Assembly (NCBI GenBank): GCA_018065485.1
Contig: JAGHTF010000010.1
Coordinates: 1 to 35,941 of the forward strand
DNA from: Candidatus Cryptobacteroides fimicaballi
GTDB taxonomy: Bacteria > Bacteroidota > Bacteroidia > Bacteroidales > UBA932
DNA: 35,941 bases
Reading direction: 5' to 3'
Each line of letters opens with the position of its first letter. Positions within the stretch are counted from its first letter, which is position 1. The translations under genes and the position numbers were made by a program. This document shows, in pieces, positions 1-9,127 of this stretch. The notes under the pieces are model-generated. The model was not told the origin of the DNA. It saw only the letters and a list, made by a program, of their open reading frames with translations, and did not search any database.

Positions 1-162
1 AATTTCCAGCTGATCCTTGGCACTCTTTAATTCCTAAAAGAATTAACGCTCTCGATTTTCCTAGTTCTTGGTACTTTCTTGCTTGTACTTTCCTTTCAAT
101 ATTCTCAAAGAACTTTTTTCTCTTTTTGAGAGAAAATCCCGCTCGGTGTTCGAACGGGATTG
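1..162 (-). other. Probable rRNA operon leader (5' part of the transcript)
   Basis: Read leftward, this stretch follows a strong promoter and looks like the untranslated leader of an rRNA operon. No ORF in it is convincing. A 7-bp hairpin at 135-161 (arms AATCCCG/CGGGATT) sits at the predicted 5' end, and a second 7-bp hairpin lies at 117-135. At 105-113 the minus strand reads GTTCTTTGA, resembling the boxA-like antitermination element of Bacteroidota rRNA leaders. Next come two near copies of GAAAGTACnAAG (about 65-92), then a third hairpin at 27-46 (TTAATTC/GAATTAA). No 16S sequence is visible, so the identity rests on leader and promoter style. A tRNA or other stable-RNA operon is the alternative. 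Confidence 0.65.
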
Positions 163-193
163 CAAAGGTAGTACTTATTTTTTAATTGACAAA
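163..193 (-). promoter_or_regulatory. Strong Bacteroidota-type promoter reading leftward (rRNA-like)
   Basis: On the minus strand a -33 box TTTG (193-190) is followed by exactly 19 bases and a -7 box TACCTTTG (170-163), a perfect match to the Bacteroidota consensus TTTG-N19-TAnnTTTG. Positions 194-230, just upstream, are runs of A and T, like the AT-rich upstream element of rRNA promoters. The first transcribed bases should lie near 157-160. The -33 box is only 40 bases past the groEL stop codon, and no GC-rich terminator separates the two, so groESL transcription may run into this promoter. Confidence 0.75.
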
Positions 194-232
194 TTTTTTT
201 TAATTTTTTTTAAAAAAAGTTTTTTTTCTGTC

Positions 233-1855
233 CTACATCATACCTCCTGCGGGCATTGCAGGAGCGGCTGAAGCGGGCTCCGGAATATCTACAATGCCAC
301 ATTCCGTTGTAAGGAACATACCTGCTACACTTGCAGCATTTTCAAGAGCCACACGCGCAACCTTGGTTGGATCTATGACTCCGGCCTCATACATATTAAT
401 ATATTCATCGCTGCGGGCGTTGTATCCGAAGTCACCCTTACCCTCCTTTACTTTCTGCACAATGACAGCGCCATCAACTCCGGCGTTTGCCGCAATCTGC
501 CTCAAAGGCTCTTCGATTGCCTTGGCAATGATCCTGATTCCGGTAGTCTCGTCCTCATTGGCGCCCTTGAGTTTCTCCAGACAGGAAGCTGCGCGAATGT
601 AAGCGACACCACCTCCGGGAAGGTATCCTTCCTCTACAGCGGCGCGGGTTGCATTGAGAGCATCTTCAACCCTGTCTTTCTTTTCCTTCATCTCAACCTC
701 GGTAGTAGCACCCACATAGAGAACGGCTACTCCCCCGGCGAGCTTGCCAAGACGTTCCTGAAGTTTTTCCTTGTCGTAGTCGGAAGTGGTCGTAGCGATC
801 TGCTTGCGGATCTGGTCTGCCCTGTCCTTGATATCGGCTTTGCTGCCGGCACCGCCTACGATGGTCGTATTCTCCTTTGTAATGGTAACCTTCTCGGCCT
901 TACCGAGCATATCGGGAGTCGCATTCTCAAGAGAGAAACCTCTTTCCTCTGAAATAACCTGAGACTTGGTCAGGACAGCTATGTCCTGCAGCATCTCCTT
1001 GCGGCGGTCACCGAATCCGGGAGCCTTTACAGCAGCTACCTTGAGCGAACCGCGAAGACGGTTTACAACCAGGGTCGTAAGAGCTTCGCCATCCACATCC
1101 TCTGCAATGATAAGAAGTTCCTTTCCCTCACGGGCGATGGGCTCAAGCAGAGGCAGCAGATCTTTCATCGTGCTGATCTTCTTGTCCGTTATCAATATAT
1201 AAGGATTGGAGAGTTCGGCTTCCATCTTATCGCCGTTGGTCATAAAATAAGGAGAGATGTAACCGCGGTCGAACTGCATTCCCTCGACAACCTTGACTTC
1301 GGTCTCGGTACCCTTTGCTTCCTCGACAGTGATAACTCCGTCTTTCTTGACCTTGGACATTGCATCAGCAATGAGCTTACCTATATAATTATCGTTGTTG
1401 GCGGAAACGGTGCCTACCTGCTCAATCTTGGAGTAGTCGTTACCCACGCTGTGGCTGTGCTTCTTGAGTTCTGCAACGACTGCGCTCACAGCCTTGTCTA
1501 TTCCCCTCTTTAGGTCCATCGGGTTGGCACCTGCAGTAACGTTCTTGATTCCAACGTTTATAATAGCCTGCGCAAGGACAGTGGCCGTGGTTGTTCCGTC
1601 TCCGGCCTGCTCATTGGTCTTGGAAGCCACTTCCTTAACCATCTGCGCACCCATATTCTCGAAACGGTCTTCGAGTTCGATTTCCTTCGCTACGGTAACG
1701 CCGTCCTTTGTAACGGCGGGAGCTCCGAACTTTTTATCGATAACGACATTGCGACCCTTAGGGCCAAGAGTAACCTTAACTGCGTTTGCAAGTGCATCAG
1801 CCCCGTTTTTCATCTTGGAGCGGACCTCGGTATTGAATTGAATTTCCTTTGCCAT
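233..1855 (-). CDS. groEL: GroEL, 60-kDa chaperonin
   Basis: This is the ATP-dependent cytosolic chaperonin that forms a double heptameric ring and folds proteins enclosed under the GroES lid. The 540-residue product has the full family length. It starts [20 protein letters not shown], carries the nucleotide-binding stretch [13 protein letters not shown] near residues 85-97, and keeps the glycine-rich segment [12 protein letters not shown] near residue 410. It ends in a short Gly/Met tail (PAGGMM), a common type I chaperonin feature. The gene lies two bases after groES in the same direction, the classic groESL operon, and should share the sigma-54-like promoter upstream of groES. No truncation or missing residue is apparent. 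Confidence 0.99.
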   Translation of the reverse strand: MAKEIQFNTEVRSKMKNGADALANAVKVTLGPKGRNVVIDKKFGAPAVTKDGVTVAKEIELEDRFENMGAQMVKEVASKTNEQAGDGTTTATVLAQAIINVGIKNVTAGANPMDLKRGIDKAVSAVVAELKKHSHSVGNDYSKIEQVGTVSANNDNYIGKLIADAMSKVKKDGVITVEEAKGTETEVKVVEGMQFDRGYISPYFMTNGDKMEAELSNPYILITDKKISTMKDLLPLLEPIAREGKELLIIAEDVDGEALTTLVVNRLRGSLKVAAVKAPGFGDRRKEMLQDIAVLTKSQVISEERGFSLENATPDMLGKAEKVTITKENTTIVGGAGSKADIKDRADQIRKQIATTTSDYDKEKLQERLGKLAGGVAVLYVGATTEVEMKEKKDRVEDALNATRAAVEEGYLPGGGVAYIRAASCLEKLKGANEDETTGIRIIAKAIEEPLRQIAANAGVDGAVIVQKVKEGKGDFGYNARSDEYINMYEAGVIDPTKVARVALENAASVAGMFLTTECGIVDIPEPASAAPAMPAGGMM

Positions 1856-1857
1856 AA

Positions 1858-2124
1858 TTACAGAATTGCTAAAATGTCAGACTGCTTTACGATAAGATAT
1901 TTTTTGTTTTCGACGGTGACCTCCGTTCCGGCATACTTTCCGTACAGGACAACATCGCCCGCCTTAACCTCCATAGGCTCATCCGCCTTGCCGGGACCGG
2001 TAGCGAGAACTTTACCCTGTTGTGGTTTTTCTTTTGCGGTATCGGGAATATAGAGTCCCCCCGCTGTTTTGGTCTGAGCCTCCTGAGGTTCAATCAAAAC
2101 TCTGTCTGCAAGTGGTTTAATCAT
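1858..2124 (-). CDS. groES: GroES, 10-kDa co-chaperonin
   Basis: GroES is the heptameric lid that caps GroEL and drives the folding cycle. The 88-residue product is typical in length for a bacterial Cpn10. It begins [13 protein letters not shown], the family signature, and has the mobile-loop region around residues 17-32 ([18 protein letters not shown]), which contacts GroEL. It ends with the usual beta-strand segment [13 protein letters not shown]. It is the first gene of the two-gene operon, with about 66 bases between it and the upstream methyltransferase stop codon. That gap holds a sigma-54-like promoter and a palindrome, suggesting regulation separate from the upstream genes. Confidence 0.99.
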   Translation of the reverse strand: MIKPLADRVLIEPQEAQTKTAGGLYIPDTAKEKPQQGKVLATGPGKADEPMEVKAGDVVLYGKYAGTEVTVENKKYLIVKQSDILAIL

Positions 2125-2164
2125 AACAATATCTTTTTTTGAAAAATTTCTGCTTATGAAGATG

Positions 2165-2193
2165 GCAATGTCTGTGCCACTGACAATTTGTCA
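2165..2193 (-). promoter_or_regulatory. Sigma-54-like promoter with adjacent palindrome for groES-groEL
   Basis: On the minus strand, TGGCACAGACATTGC (2179-2165) matches the sigma-54 consensus TGGCAC-N5-TTGC at every defined base, with the -24 GG and -12 GC correctly spaced. The transcription start would fall near 2153, leaving a leader of about 29 bases before groES. One base upstream lies a perfect palindrome TGACA-ATT-TGTCA (2181-2193), which also contains the stop codon of the upstream methyltransferase gene. I infer it is a binding site for an activator or repressor of heat-shock expression. No Bacteroidota sigma-70-type box is evident in this gap. Confidence 0.6.
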
Positions 2194-2712
2194 ACCTTGA
2201 ATCTGCCAGAGCACAACTCCGACGCTCACCGACACGTTCAGCGAATGTTTTGTTCCCTGCTGAGGGATTTCCAGAGCAAAAGAACTCTCATCTACAACCT
2301 CCTGCTGAACCCCGTCAACCTCATTCCCGAAAACCAGAGCTATCTTTTCCCCGGCTTTGCGTTTGAATCTGCTCAGGTTCACGGAATTCCGGGTCTGTTC
2401 CACACTTATAACGGTAAAGCCACCGACCTTGAGCCGTTTCACCACTTCAAGAGTGCTGTCGCAGTGCTCCCACTCCACGGAATCTTCCGCCCCAAGGGCA
2501 GTCTTATGGATTTCGGCCGATGGAGGAGCTGCGCAGATGCCACATAGGAAGACCTTGTCCACCCCGAAGGCATCGGCTGTGCGGAAAGCACTTCCTACAT
2601 TATATGCACTGCGAACGTTATCCAATATAAGAACGAGGCCGGATTCGGGCCTCGTCTTATATTCCTGCACCGTGAGTCGATGCAATTCACTGTTTAAAAG
2701 TTTCCTGTCCAA
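2191..2712 (-). CDS. Small SpoU/TrmH-family RNA 2'-O-methyltransferase
   Basis: This protein probably transfers a methyl group from S-adenosylmethionine to a ribose 2'-OH of tRNA or rRNA. The 173-residue product consists of the SPOUT catalytic domain with almost no extra substrate-binding domain. Motif 1 is at residues 32-50 (NVRSAYNVGSAFRTADAFG, with Asn39 and Arg44), motif 2 near 126-134 (LVFGNEVDG) and motif 3 near 157-169 (SLNVSVSVGVVLW), which together form the knotted cofactor site. The exact target cannot be read from sequence. It starts one base after the glyA stop codon, so it is probably co-transcribed with glyA and ppdK. Its own stop codon lies inside the palindrome next to the groES promoter. 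Confidence 0.9.
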   Translation of the reverse strand: MDRKLLNSELHRLTVQEYKTRPESGLVLILDNVRSAYNVGSAFRTADAFGVDKVFLCGICAAPPSAEIHKTALGAEDSVEWEHCDSTLEVVKRLKVGGFTVISVEQTRNSVNLSRFKRKAGEKIALVFGNEVDGVQQEVVDESSFALEIPQQGTKHSLNVSVSVGVVLWQIQG

Positions 2713-2713
2713 A

Positions 2714-4066
2714 TCAATACTTATTCAAAGGAACCCCTGCCGTCATCTGAAGTACCTCCTTCCTGACTTCGGCTATAACCCCATCGTGCTCATCAAGCAT
2801 AGACTGCTGAGCAGAGTCGGGCTGTTCGCCTTTCTTCAGGCTCAGCGCCGATACATTCCTGCTGCAGGATTCAAGCACCCTGTCTATCAGTCCTGCGATG
2901 CGGAGCATATCCTGCTCCACGAATCCGCGGGTAGTGATTGCCGGTGTACCGATTCTCAGCCCGGATGTCTGGAACGGACTGCGGGAGTCGAAGGGAACCA
3001 TATTCTTGTTAAGAGTGATGCCTGCCTTTTCGAGCTGGGTTTCAGCAAGTTTTCCCGTAACCTCCGGGAACCTGGTACGCAGGTCTATAAGCATAAGATG
3101 ATTGTCGGTTCCTCCGCTTACAACCTTATAGCCCTTGTCAATGAATGCCCGGCTCAAGGTAGAGGCGTTGGCCATTACCTGCTTCTGATAATCCACAAAC
3201 TCCGGCTGCATTGCCTCGTAGAAGGCAACTGCCTTACCGGCGATAATGTGCTCCAGAGGACCGCCCTGTACTCCGGGGAAAACGCTTGAATCCAGAATCT
3301 GGCTCATCTTCTTTATGTTTCCCTTTGTATCCCTGCGTCCCTGAGGATCATCGAAATCCTTGCCCATAAGGATTATTCCTCCGCGCGGCCCGCGCAATGT
3401 CTTGTGAGTCGTAGAAGTAACTATATGCGCATACTCCACGGGATTTTTCAGCAGCCCCGCTGCGATAAGACCCGCGGTATGAGCCATATCAATCCACAGG
3501 ACGGCGCCCACACTGTCGGCTATCCGCCTCATTCTCTCATAATCCCACTCACGGGAATAAGCCGAGGCTCCGCCGATGATGAGTTTCGGCTTGTGCTCCA
3601 GGGCAAGACGCTCCATCTTGTCGTAATCTACAAGGCCGGTCTGTTCATCGAGGCCGTATGCAACGGCATTGTAAAGGATACCGGAAGCGTTTACCGGGGA
3701 GCCGTGGGTAAGATGCCCTCCCTGACTCAGGTCCAGGCCCATAAAAGTATCACCGGGCTTAAGGATTGCCATTGTGACCGCCATATTGGCCTGAGCTCCC
3801 GAGTGAGGCTGTACATTCGCCCACTGCGCATTGTATATTGTCTTGATACGGTCGATTGCAAGCTGTTCGATCCGATCCACAATTTCACATCCGCCATAGT
3901 ATCTTCTTCCGGGGTATCCTTCTGCATACTTGTTGGTACATACGGAGCCCATTGCCTGGAGGACCTGGTCGGAAACATAGTTCTCGGACGCAATCATTTC
4001 AAGGCCGTTGGCCTGGCGGTCCGCTTCCTTGCGGATCAGGTCGAATATCTGCAAATCGTTTTTCAT
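2714..4066 (-). CDS. glyA: Serine hydroxymethyltransferase
   Basis: GlyA is a cytosolic PLP enzyme that interconverts serine and glycine, making 5,10-methylene-tetrahydrofolate for purine, thymidylate and methionine synthesis. I chose the start at 4066 ([18 protein letters not shown]), giving 450 residues. A start 60 bases upstream would run into ppdK and add residues with no family resemblance. The N-terminal part has the motifs [12 protein letters not shown] and YPGRRYYGG. The PLP-binding lysine lies in [14 protein letters not shown]. The product is about 30 residues longer than E. coli GlyA, mainly because of an insert after the PLP motif ([19 protein letters not shown]). Only 4 bases separate it from the ppdK stop codon, so the two are probably translated from one mRNA. 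Confidence 0.97.
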   Translation of the reverse strand: MKNDLQIFDLIRKEADRQANGLEMIASENYVSDQVLQAMGSVCTNKYAEGYPGRRYYGGCEIVDRIEQLAIDRIKTIYNAQWANVQPHSGAQANMAVTMAILKPGDTFMGLDLSQGGHLTHGSPVNASGILYNAVAYGLDEQTGLVDYDKMERLALEHKPKLIIGGASAYSREWDYERMRRIADSVGAVLWIDMAHTAGLIAAGLLKNPVEYAHIVTSTTHKTLRGPRGGIILMGKDFDDPQGRRDTKGNIKKMSQILDSSVFPGVQGGPLEHIIAGKAVAFYEAMQPEFVDYQKQVMANASTLSRAFIDKGYKVVSGGTDNHLMLIDLRTRFPEVTGKLAETQLEKAGITLNKNMVPFDSRSPFQTSGLRIGTPAITTRGFVEQDMLRIAGLIDRVLESCSRNVSALSLKKGEQPDSAQQSMLDEHDGVIAEVRKEVLQMTAGVPLNKY

Positions 4067-4070
4067 ATTA

Positions 4071-6791
4071 TCAGTTGTTCTGTTTGATGGCTGCCTGTGC
4101 CGCTGCAAGGCGGGCGATAGGAACACGGAAAGGCGAGCAGCTTACGTAGTCTATGCCGATTCTGTTGAAGAAACTGATTGAATCGGGATCTCCACCGTGC
4201 TCACCGCAGATACCGCACTGCAGATCCGCTCTCTTGGAACGGCCGCCGTTAAGTCCTGTTTCGACGAGCTTGCCGACACCCTTGACGTCGATGGTCTGGA
4301 AAGGATCCGAATCCAGAATCTTGTTTCCAAGGTAATCTCCCATAAATGTTCCTATGTCGTCGCGTGAGAAACCGAATGTCATCTGTGTGAGGTCATTCGT
4401 TCCAAAGCTGAAGAACTCTGCGGTACGGGCCATGCGGTCTGCCGTAAGGGCGGCGCGGGGAATCTCGATCATTGTTCCGAACTTGTACTTTATCTGGGTC
4501 TGGGTCTGAGCCTCAACCTCTACGCGTACACGCTCGCAGTGAGCCTTCTGGAATTCAATCTCTCGTGCAGAAACTGTAACGGGAATCATAATCTCAGGCA
4601 TAGGATTCAGGCCTTCCTTCATAAGTTCCACGGTTGCAGTGAAGATTGCTCTGTACTGAGTCTCGGCAATAAGAGGATATGTTACGTGCAGACGTACTCC
4701 ACGGTGTCCCATCATAGGGTTCACCTCGTGAAGCTTGTCGCCTCTCTTTTCAACTTCTTCAACGGATATTCCGAGTTCGCTGGCGAGTTCCGACTTCTTT
4801 TCCTCTCCTCTGGGAACGAATTCGTGCAGGGGCGGATCGAGCAGACGGAAAACGACCGGTTTACCGTCCATAACCTTGAGAGTGCTCTTTACAGAAGCCT
4901 TGATGTAAGGTTCAAGCTCGTTCAGGGCAGCCTTACGCTCTGCGTCGGTATCGCACATAATCATCTTGCGAAGCTTTGAAAGAGGAGTCTCGGAATTCTT
5001 TCCGTAGAACATATGCTCGATACGGAACAGACCGATTCCCTCGGCTCCGAACTTAAGAGCCCTGCCTGCATCTTCGGGAGTATCGGCATTGGTTCTGATT
5101 CCCAGGCGGCGGTATTTGTCTACGATGGCCATAAAGTTGACGAACAGAGGATTCTCACTGGCATCCATAGTCTCTATCTTCTCGCCGTAAACAAGACCCT
5201 TTGATCCGTTGAGAGAAATCCAGTCACCTTCCTTAAGCTGTTTTCCGTTAAGGGACGCAGTCTTGGCAGCAAAGTCGATTTTGAGAGCCTCGCAGCCTAC
5301 GATACAGCACTTGCCCCATCCGCGGGCAACCAGCGCTGCGTGAGAAGTCATACCTCCTCTCTGGGTAAGAATACCGGCCGAAGCCCTCATACCCTCGATA
5401 TCCTCGGGAGAAGTCTCTTCGCGCAGAAGGATGGTCTTTTCCTTTCTTGCGGCAGCCTCCATTGCATCTTCAGGAGTGAAGACAATCTTTCCTACAGCTC
5501 CACCGGGAGAAGCGGGAAGGCCCTGGCCTATCACCTCTGCCTTCTTTTCTGAAGTGGGATCGAGTACAGGGTGGAGGATTTCATCGAGCTGGGAAGGAGA
5601 AACCCTGAGTACGGCTGTCTTCTCGTCAATCATTCCTTCGCCGAGCATATCGGTTGCCATCTGCAGAGCGGCAAGACCGGTGCGCTTGCCAATACGGCAC
5701 TGCAGCATCCAGAGTTTACCTTCCTGAATGGTGAATTCGATATCCTGCATATCGTGGAAGTGATTTTCCAGACGGGTACGGATTTCGTCCAGCTCCTTAT
5801 AAACCTCCGGCATTGCGGTTTCCAGAGATTCGAGATTCTTGTTGTGTTCGTTCTTCGTAGCTTCGTTCAGAGGGTTCGGGGTACGGATACCGGCAACCAC
5901 GTCTTCGCCCTGTGCGTTGATAAGCCACTCTCCGTAGAACTTATTGTCTCCGGTGGCAGGGTTGCGGGAGAATGCCACACCGGTAGCCGAGGTGCTTCCC
6001 ATATTTCCGAATACCATAGACTGCACGTTTACGGCAGTGCCCCAGTCATCGGGAATTTTCTCGATGCGACGGTATGCGATTGCGCGTTTTCCGTTCCAGG
6101 ATTTGAAAACTCCGCCGATGGAGCCCCAGAGCTGAGCCTCAGCAGTATCGGGGAACTCTACACCGAGAACTTCCTTAACCTTAACCTTGAACTTGGCGCA
6201 AAGGTCCTTGAGCTCTTCTGCTGTAATTTCGGTATCGGACTTGTAACCTTTCTCTTCCTTGAGCTGTACCATCATACGGTCGAGCTGCTGGCGGATTCCC
6301 TGGCCGTCTGCGGGCTCGATCCCCTCTGCCTTTTCCATTACAACGTCTGAATACATCATAATCAGACGACGGTAGGCATCGTAAACGAAGCGGGGATTGC
6401 CCGTCTTTTCTATCATTCCCGGAAGGGTTGCCGAACACAGGCCGATATTGAGGATGGTATCCATCATACCGGGCATAGAGCTGCGCGCGCCGCTGCGGCA
6501 ACTTACAAGAAGGGGATCCGAGGGATCACCGAATTTCTTGCCCATAATCTTTTCGGTATCGGCAAGGGCTGCTGCGACTTCTTCCTTTAACTCTTCGCGG
6601 TAACCGCCTCCAAGTTCATAATACTCTGCACAGCATTCTGTAGTTATAGTAAAACCTGCCGGAACAGGCATTCCCAACTTGCTCATTTCGGCAAGGTTAG
6701 CACCTTTGCCGCCCAACAGTTCTCTCATAGAACCATCCCCTTCGGCGGTCTTTCCGCCAAAACGGTAAACTCTTTTCTTATTGTCTGACAT
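4071..6791 (-). CDS. ppdK: Pyruvate, phosphate dikinase
   Basis: PPDK reversibly converts pyruvate, ATP and phosphate to PEP, AMP and pyrophosphate. In fermentative Bacteroidota it can work as a PPi-linked glycolytic enzyme or in gluconeogenesis. The 906-residue product is full length. The N-terminal ATP-grasp domain begins with [22 protein letters not shown] at about 26-47. The swivelling phosphohistidine domain has the catalytic His484 in [17 protein letters not shown]. The C-terminal PEP/pyruvate TIM barrel has [19 protein letters not shown] near 794-812 and the catalytic Cys862 in [11 protein letters not shown]. The total is about 30 residues over the usual 870-880. It has its own promoter and probably leads an operon with glyA and the methyltransferase gene. 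Confidence 0.98.
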   Translation of the reverse strand: MSDNKKRVYRFGGKTAEGDGSMRELLGGKGANLAEMSKLGMPVPAGFTITTECCAEYYELGGGYREELKEEVAAALADTEKIMGKKFGDPSDPLLVSCRSGARSSMPGMMDTILNIGLCSATLPGMIEKTGNPRFVYDAYRRLIMMYSDVVMEKAEGIEPADGQGIRQQLDRMMVQLKEEKGYKSDTEITAEELKDLCAKFKVKVKEVLGVEFPDTAEAQLWGSIGGVFKSWNGKRAIAYRRIEKIPDDWGTAVNVQSMVFGNMGSTSATGVAFSRNPATGDNKFYGEWLINAQGEDVVAGIRTPNPLNEATKNEHNKNLESLETAMPEVYKELDEIRTRLENHFHDMQDIEFTIQEGKLWMLQCRIGKRTGLAALQMATDMLGEGMIDEKTAVLRVSPSQLDEILHPVLDPTSEKKAEVIGQGLPASPGGAVGKIVFTPEDAMEAAARKEKTILLREETSPEDIEGMRASAGILTQRGGMTSHAALVARGWGKCCIVGCEALKIDFAAKTASLNGKQLKEGDWISLNGSKGLVYGEKIETMDASENPLFVNFMAIVDKYRRLGIRTNADTPEDAGRALKFGAEGIGLFRIEHMFYGKNSETPLSKLRKMIMCDTDAERKAALNELEPYIKASVKSTLKVMDGKPVVFRLLDPPLHEFVPRGEEKKSELASELGISVEEVEKRGDKLHEVNPMMGHRGVRLHVTYPLIAETQYRAIFTATVELMKEGLNPMPEIMIPVTVSAREIEFQKAHCERVRVEVEAQTQTQIKYKFGTMIEIPRAALTADRMARTAEFFSFGTNDLTQMTFGFSRDDIGTFMGDYLGNKILDSDPFQTIDVKGVGKLVETGLNGGRSKRADLQCGICGEHGGDPDSISFFNRIGIDYVSCSPFRVPIARLAAAQAAIKQNN

Positions 6792-6801
6792 AACCTATAA
6801 A

Positions 6802-6816
6802 TTTCGCGGCGCGAAA
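6802..6816. repeat. Inverted repeat overlapping the ppdK promoter
   Basis: The sequence TTTCGCGGCGCGAAA is a perfect 6-bp inverted repeat around a GGC centre. It overlaps the proposed -7 box (6812-6819) and should cover the ppdK transcription start. A repressor binding here would block transcription, or the RNA could form a short hairpin at the 5' end of the message. It is the only GC-rich island in an otherwise AT-rich gap. Confidence 0.4.
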
Positions 6817-6843
6817 ATAGTAAAAATTAAAGAATTCAACAAA
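6812..6843 (-). promoter_or_regulatory. Probable ppdK promoter
   Basis: On the minus strand the -33 box TTTG (6843-6840) is followed by 20 bases and the -7 box TATTTTCG (6819-6812), which differs from TAnnTTTG at one position. The start would fall near 6806-6809, giving a leader of about 16 bases. It lies in the 53-base gap after the PurL-like gene, so ppdK has its own promoter even though both genes read in the same direction. Confidence 0.5.
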
Positions 6844-6844
6844 C

Positions 6845-7873
6845 TTAATCCTCCCCTTCGGCATAATGCATAAGAGACTCGAGTATGTTCTGTATTCCCG
6901 ATTTCCCGGAAGATATGATACGCACGTCAGAAGTGCCGGGAACAGGATGCCCGACGGGGAAAAAGGCAATATCCTGCAGGAGGCATTCGGCATCGATATA
7001 GTCGAAATCCGAATCCTTTATCTGAAGCAGCACTCCCGGGACCTCGGCAAACAATACCCGGACTGCGTTCTTCTCCTGCGCTGCCGTCAGTATTCCCGAG
7101 ATATCCACGTTCATTCCCACGTCTTCCGCACGCATATTGTAGAGAGCGCGAATCAAGCCCCCGTTGCCAACTCTGATTCCCGAAACGGCCACTCCGTCCT
7201 CTACGAACTCTCTTACGATTTCGTATCCGTCGATGAAATAGTCCGGGTCATCCAACTGTGGAGCGCAACCTCCTCCGAGGCCAAGAGCCTGTGCCAGGGC
7301 AGAGCCTCCCAATCGGTATTCGCTGGTCTCGAACGGGATATACACAATCCAACTCGAAGGGTCGGGAAGCAGCTTACTTCCTATTTTGAGGGGAGCTCCC
7401 GAATACGGCGTATCCGCCTTGAGGGAAAGTTCCCCTTCCGCAAAAGAATACCGGCGGATATTTACGTCAAGGGCATCGGCATACTCCGCGGCGGCCACCA
7501 CGGAATGGTAGAACGCTGCCATATTTCCTATCTTGCTGTCACAGGAAGTCCATTTGAGTGTAACAGACAAATCGTCAAGCCTGAAATTACCCTCCCGGAA
7601 CAGAGAGTCTATCAAAGCAGCGGCTATGACGGCCCTGGTATATTCTGCAGCGAACGGAACCGGAAAACTCCGGCCGCTGAATTTTTCGCAGAGTCTGAGA
7701 TACTGCTCAACCTTAGAGGGGTCCACTTCCAGAAGACCCGGAGCAGAGTCTATCGTCTCATCCACGATTTTCTCCTCACATTGAACCGGGGTAAGGTCCC
7801 CGAGAATACGGGCCGGGGTAAGTTCCTGAGCCACCCCGTCTATCACGTATTTGGAAAACAATGCCGATACCAT
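6845..7873 (-). CDS. Divergent half-length PurL-like protein (AIR-synthase/FGAM-synthase fold), function unknown
   Basis: The 342-residue product resembles one PurM-like half of phosphoribosylformylglycinamidine synthase (PurL), not a whole enzyme, which is about 1,200 residues in the long form. Residues 80-140 follow the PurL pattern AVIAVAEACRN...VEGIADACR, and 174-200 (WIVYIPFETSEYRLGGSALAQAL) follow the 'LGGSEY' segment. Residues 230-247 (GIRVGNGGLIRALYNM) sit where PurL has HDVSDGGL, and 273-293 (VLFAEVPGVLLQIKDSDFDYI) match the 'LFSESPGR' strand. Key catalytic and metal positions are replaced (SDGG reads GNGG, and the NFGNP-like segment is lost), so it may be a pseudoenzyme or a subunit. 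It is the last gene of the long leftward block, 23 bases after folC. The similarity was judged by eye. Confidence 0.6.
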   Translation of the reverse strand: MVSALFSKYVIDGVAQELTPARILGDLTPVQCEEKIVDETIDSAPGLLEVDPSKVEQYLRLCEKFSGRSFPVPFAAEYTRAVIAAALIDSLFREGNFRLDDLSVTLKWTSCDSKIGNMAAFYHSVVAAAEYADALDVNIRRYSFAEGELSLKADTPYSGAPLKIGSKLLPDPSSWIVYIPFETSEYRLGGSALAQALGLGGGCAPQLDDPDYFIDGYEIVREFVEDGVAVSGIRVGNGGLIRALYNMRAEDVGMNVDISGILTAAQEKNAVRVLFAEVPGVLLQIKDSDFDYIDAECLLQDIAFFPVGHPVPGTSDVRIISSGKSGIQNILESLMHYAEGED

Positions 7874-7896
7874 ACACTACCGAACGATTTCCAAAT

Positions 7897-9111
7897 TTAG
7901 CAATTAATTTTTAAAAACTGCAAAGCTTCGCTCACAACGAAGGTGCTTCCTCCGACATAAACCAAAGATTCGGGACCGGTTTCGCGTGCAGCCCCGAGAG
8001 CCTGTTCCAAGGCAGATGCCACCGAAGTGCACTGAACGGCGTCCAACTGCGGTCGGGCCGAGTTCACCCTGCCGTACAGCTGCTCTACCTCCAGAGCCCG
8101 TGGAATGGAAGGAGCGCAGAAAAAATAGCGCGCCCCGGCAGGCAGGACAGGGATTATCGAGTCCAGGTCCTTATCGGCCATAATACCATATACGATGAAC
8201 AAAGGCCTTCCGGAAGCTTCCAGACGATCGAAATTCCGCTTCAATGCGGCCATATTGTGTCCGATGTCGGCAATCACCTCGGGACTGGAAAGAATCTTTT
8301 CCCATCTGCAGTGCAAACCGGTGATTTGCGCCATAGCGCCGATGGCCCCCTTGTCCGGAATATGGCCCATAAGCCGCAAGGCGCAGCCGGCGGTTGCAGC
8401 ATTGTTTTCCTGTACCCATCCGAAATTCCCGTCCACAAAATGCAGAGGAGAACCGGCCCGGGCGGCAGCCTCTTCAAAGACCCCTGCGGTTTCACTGTCC
8501 CTGAAACCTACCACTGCCGGCACTCCGGATTTGAAAATCCCCGCTTTCTCGGATGCAATCTCTGCACGGGTATTTCCCAGAAGCGCGCAATGGTCCAGCC
8601 CGATACTTGTGACAACCGAAACCTGCGGAACAATCACATTGGTGCTGTCCAACCGACCTCCGAGCCCGACCTCTATTACAGCGGCGTCAACCCCGCGTTT
8701 TCGGAACCACCACAAAGCCATTCCCGTAGTTATCTCGAAGAAAGACAAACTGCCTGATTGTGGCAGATACCTGTCAAGGAACTCCACCACTTCGTCTTTC
8801 GAAATCATCTCATATCCGCCGTCCCGGACAATCTTGATTCTCTCCCTGAAATCCAGGATATGAGGCGAGGTATATAATCCCACCTGCAATCCTTCATTCG
8901 AGAGGCTGGCGGCAATCATAGAGCACACCGATCCTTTCCCGTTTGTACCGGCAACGTGTACGCAGGGATAAGATTTCCAGGGATGGGACAGAATCCCGTC
9001 CAGATAAAGCATTCCGTCCAGTCCCCCCTTGAAGGAAGAACGGGTGAAACCGTACTTCTGAACCGATGGGAACCGGACGAAAAGTTCGTTTATATACTCT
9101 TCGTATGTCAC
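7897..9111 (-). CDS. folC: Bifunctional folylpolyglutamate synthase / dihydrofolate synthase
   Basis: FolC adds glutamate to dihydropteroate and to tetrahydrofolates, making and retaining folate cofactors in the cytosol. The 404-residue product is of ordinary family length. The Mur-ligase-type P-loop HVAGTNGKGSVCSM is at residues 52-65, followed by the folate-binding stretch TSPHILDFRERI (81-92), the motif FFEITTGMALWWF (124-136) and EVGLGGRLDSTN (147-158). The C-terminal domain ends with LVYVGGSTFVVSEALQFL, a typical FolC ending. It lies 16 bases after the phosphoesterase gene and 23 bases before the PurL-like gene, all leftward. Its substrate chemistry links it to glyA, which uses polyglutamylated folate, although glyA has a separate promoter. 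Confidence 0.96.
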   Translation of the reverse strand: MTYEEYINELFVRFPSVQKYGFTRSSFKGGLDGMLYLDGILSHPWKSYPCVHVAGTNGKGSVCSMIAASLSNEGLQVGLYTSPHILDFRERIKIVRDGGYEMISKDEVVEFLDRYLPQSGSLSFFEITTGMALWWFRKRGVDAAVIEVGLGGRLDSTNVIVPQVSVVTSIGLDHCALLGNTRAEIASEKAGIFKSGVPAVVGFRDSETAGVFEEAAARAGSPLHFVDGNFGWVQENNAATAGCALRLMGHIPDKGAIGAMAQITGLHCRWEKILSSPEVIADIGHNMAALKRNFDRLEASGRPLFIVYGIMADKDLDSIIPVLPAGARYFFCAPSIPRALEVEQLYGRVNSARPQLDAVQCTSVASALEQALGAARETGPESLVYVGGSTFVVSEALQFLKINC

Positions 9112-9127
9112 TCTGTCCGTTATGGCA

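Noticed and set aside
194..232. Possible intrinsic terminator of groEL (A and T runs)
   Set aside because: There is no GC-rich stem; only weak A:T pairing is possible. The tracts are better explained as the AT-rich element upstream of the rRNA-like promoter.
68..271. A 67-codon plus-strand ORF at the left edge
   Set aside because: It runs through the leftward rRNA-like promoter, its A/T tracts and leader hairpins, is low in complexity, and overlaps the groEL 3' end. It is not credible as a gene.
4067..4126. A 20-codon upstream extension of glyA
   Set aside because: It lies within the 3' end of ppdK and has no family resemblance. The start at 4066 gives the standard SHMT N-terminus.
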